Origin: Caldicellulosiruptor changbaiensis
Lineage (GTDB): Bacteria > Bacillota > Thermoanaerobacteria > Caldicellulosiruptorales > Caldicellulosiruptoraceae
NCBI RefSeq assembly: GCF_003999255.1
Contig: NZ_CP034791.1
Coordinates: 701,001 to 765,000, forward strand
DNA: 64,000 nucleotides
Reading direction: 5' to 3'
The notes under the pieces are model-generated. The model searched no databases. It worked only from the letters and a program-made list of their open reading frames with translations, and had not been told where the DNA came from. Shown in pieces: positions 63,155 to 64,000 of the stretch; position 1 is the stretch's first letter; each line of letters starts with the position of its first letter. Position numbers and translations under genes: made by a program.

Positions 63155-64000
63155 TCAATTTTTATGTTTCCTTTTTTCAACTTCATAAAGACTGTGTGAC
63201 AAAACTTTGATATAGTGCAAAGTGGAAGCTTTTCGTATTAACATAAATACAAAATAAAGATATTTACTGTCTTTCACTTCTTCACTATTTAAGTCTACTC
63301 TTGCTCTCGCATAACAGAAACTATCATATTTAACCTTGTTAAATATCTCAATTGGAAGTTGAAAATAAAGAGCAATCGAAGCAGGGTCGATAATTAAATA
63401 ACCGTTCTTTTTATCAATAATAAATCCTTCATCTTGCCATTTAAACATGTTTTCACCCAGATAAGAACGAGCAAACTCTTTAAGTAACATATTCAAATAA
63501 GAAATTTCAAAGGTCATTGGGGATTCTTTCAAAACTTTGTTAATTTCTTTACAAGCAAGTAAAAAGACTTCATTAGGGCTCCATATTTCTATTCGTTTTC
63601 TTCTCATACCAGCGCATAAACCATAAAAGGAATCAGGGAAGAATAAATTAACTGCCACTGTTTTTGCATGCGGATTGTCACTATATATATAATTTCTGAA
63701 AGCACTGTCAAAAGTATTTTTGTTAGTATATCCATACCAGTCGTAATTGCTTTCTACAGGTCTGTAATTGAACAGCTTGTCAATCAAAAATTCAAAAAGA
63801 TTTTTGTTCATTCTTTTCAGAAATTTAATACTCTTTTTCTCTTCAATAATCAAATTATAAGAATAAGCAATAGCAAAAGCTTCTTCTTTCTGCCATATTC
63901 GACTACAGTTATTTATTCTAGCAAAAACATCGCAGAAGTGGTAAAATTCGAAGCGAGAATAAATAGTTTGTAAAATAATATAAACAACTTGGGCAAGTTC
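63155..64000 (-). CDS. Unknown protein, C-terminal part (runs off the right edge)
   Basis: The frame is open from the right edge of the window to TGA at 63157-63155, at least 281 codons, with no credible start, so the N-terminus lies outside. A TTG at 63853 is in frame but has no good ribosome site and the reading continues upstream without a stop. The protein is rich in Tyr, Phe, Lys and Asn (for example NYDWYGYTNKNTFDSAF, FFPDSFYGLCAGMRRKR, DEGFIIDKKNGYLII) with no transmembrane segment or motif I recognise. It is more AT-rich than most genes here, as in many accessory genes. Confidence 0.6.
   Translation of the reverse strand, partial: ELAQVVYIILQTIYSRFEFYHFCDVFARINNCSRIWQKEEAFAIAYSYNLIIEEKKSIKFLKRMNKNLFEFLIDKLFNYRPVESNYDWYGYTNKNTFDSAFRNYIYSDNPHAKTVAVNLFFPDSFYGLCAGMRRKRIEIWSPNEVFLLACKEINKVLKESPMTFEISYLNMLLKEFARSYLGENMFKWQDEGFIIDKKNGYLIIDPASIALYFQLPIEIFNKVKYDSFCYARARVDLNSEEVKDSKYLYFVFMLIRKASTLHYIKVLSHSLYEVEKRKHKN

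Overview
The window is a single-copy chromosomal stretch of a low-GC, AT-rich, flagellated Firmicute. Several features suggest a thermophilic anaerobe of the Caldicellulosiruptor/Thermoanaerobacterales type: the gene order dprA-topA-trmFO-hslV-hslU-codY-flgB, a CIRCE-controlled groESL, FliY in place of a short FliN, a CheC/CheD/CheX adaptation set, a thermophile-type AdoMet decarboxylase, and strong Shine-Dalgarno sites with many TTG/GTG starts. The genus is inferred from recognition of the proteins, not from a search. I saw no tRNA, rRNA, CRISPR array or insertion sequence.

Layout. (1) 1-1482, minus strand: an autoregulated zinc-uptake operon zur-znuA-znuC (znuC cut by the window edge) with a perfect palindrome at its promoter. 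(2) 1524-4734: small accessory genes. These are a secreted-protein gene broken by an in-frame TGA, a VanZ-family membrane protein, an ArsR-type regulator, and a divergent radical-SAM/SPASM enzyme. (3) 4738-14146: plsY (minus), then rtcB, dprA, topA, trmFO, hslV, hslU and codY. The block from dprA onward matches the Bacillus smf-topA-gid-codVWXY order, but the xerC/codV recombinase is missing.

(4) 14238-44335: one unidirectional flagellar/chemotaxis operon of about 30 kb. It holds the basal body and rod (flgB, flgC, fliE), MS ring and switch (fliF, fliG, fliM, fliY), export apparatus (fliH-I-J, fliO-P-Q-R, flhB, flhA), hook assembly (fliK, flgD, flgE), placement GTPase/ATPase (flhF, flhG), signalling (cheY, PilZ protein, cheA, cheW, cheC, cheD), sigma factor fliA, and a tail of poorly known genes (fapA, an 87-residue protein, DUF6115, a YceG-like membrane protein). 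motA, motB, cheB, cheR and flagellin are absent and must lie elsewhere. The export ATPase gene fliI is split by a frameshift. RNA hairpins that are not terminators bracket flgE. A 59-residue two-helix membrane protein sits between cheD and fliA.

(5) 44384-51433: an AraC-type regulator, groESL under CIRCE control, a Cof-type HAD phosphatase overlapping a DUF362-ferredoxin protein, cheX preceded by a 17-codon leader ORF within a hairpin, trmL, and a DegV protein. (6) 51462-56907: a radical-SAM protein, a DUF2344 protein and RNase G as one operon, then efp and a CD1247-type zinc-ribbon protein. (7) 57000-64000: a serine-synthesis operon (aminotransferase, serA, DUF1015), a second Cof-type HAD phosphatase, speD followed by a possible 22-residue peptide gene, a terminator, a gene-poor gap, and an unknown minus-strand gene running off the right edge.

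The items most worth checking are the fliI frameshift, the cheX leader, the structured RNA around flgE, the radical-SAM gene beside plsY with its divergent ArsR repressor, and the unannotated small membrane protein.
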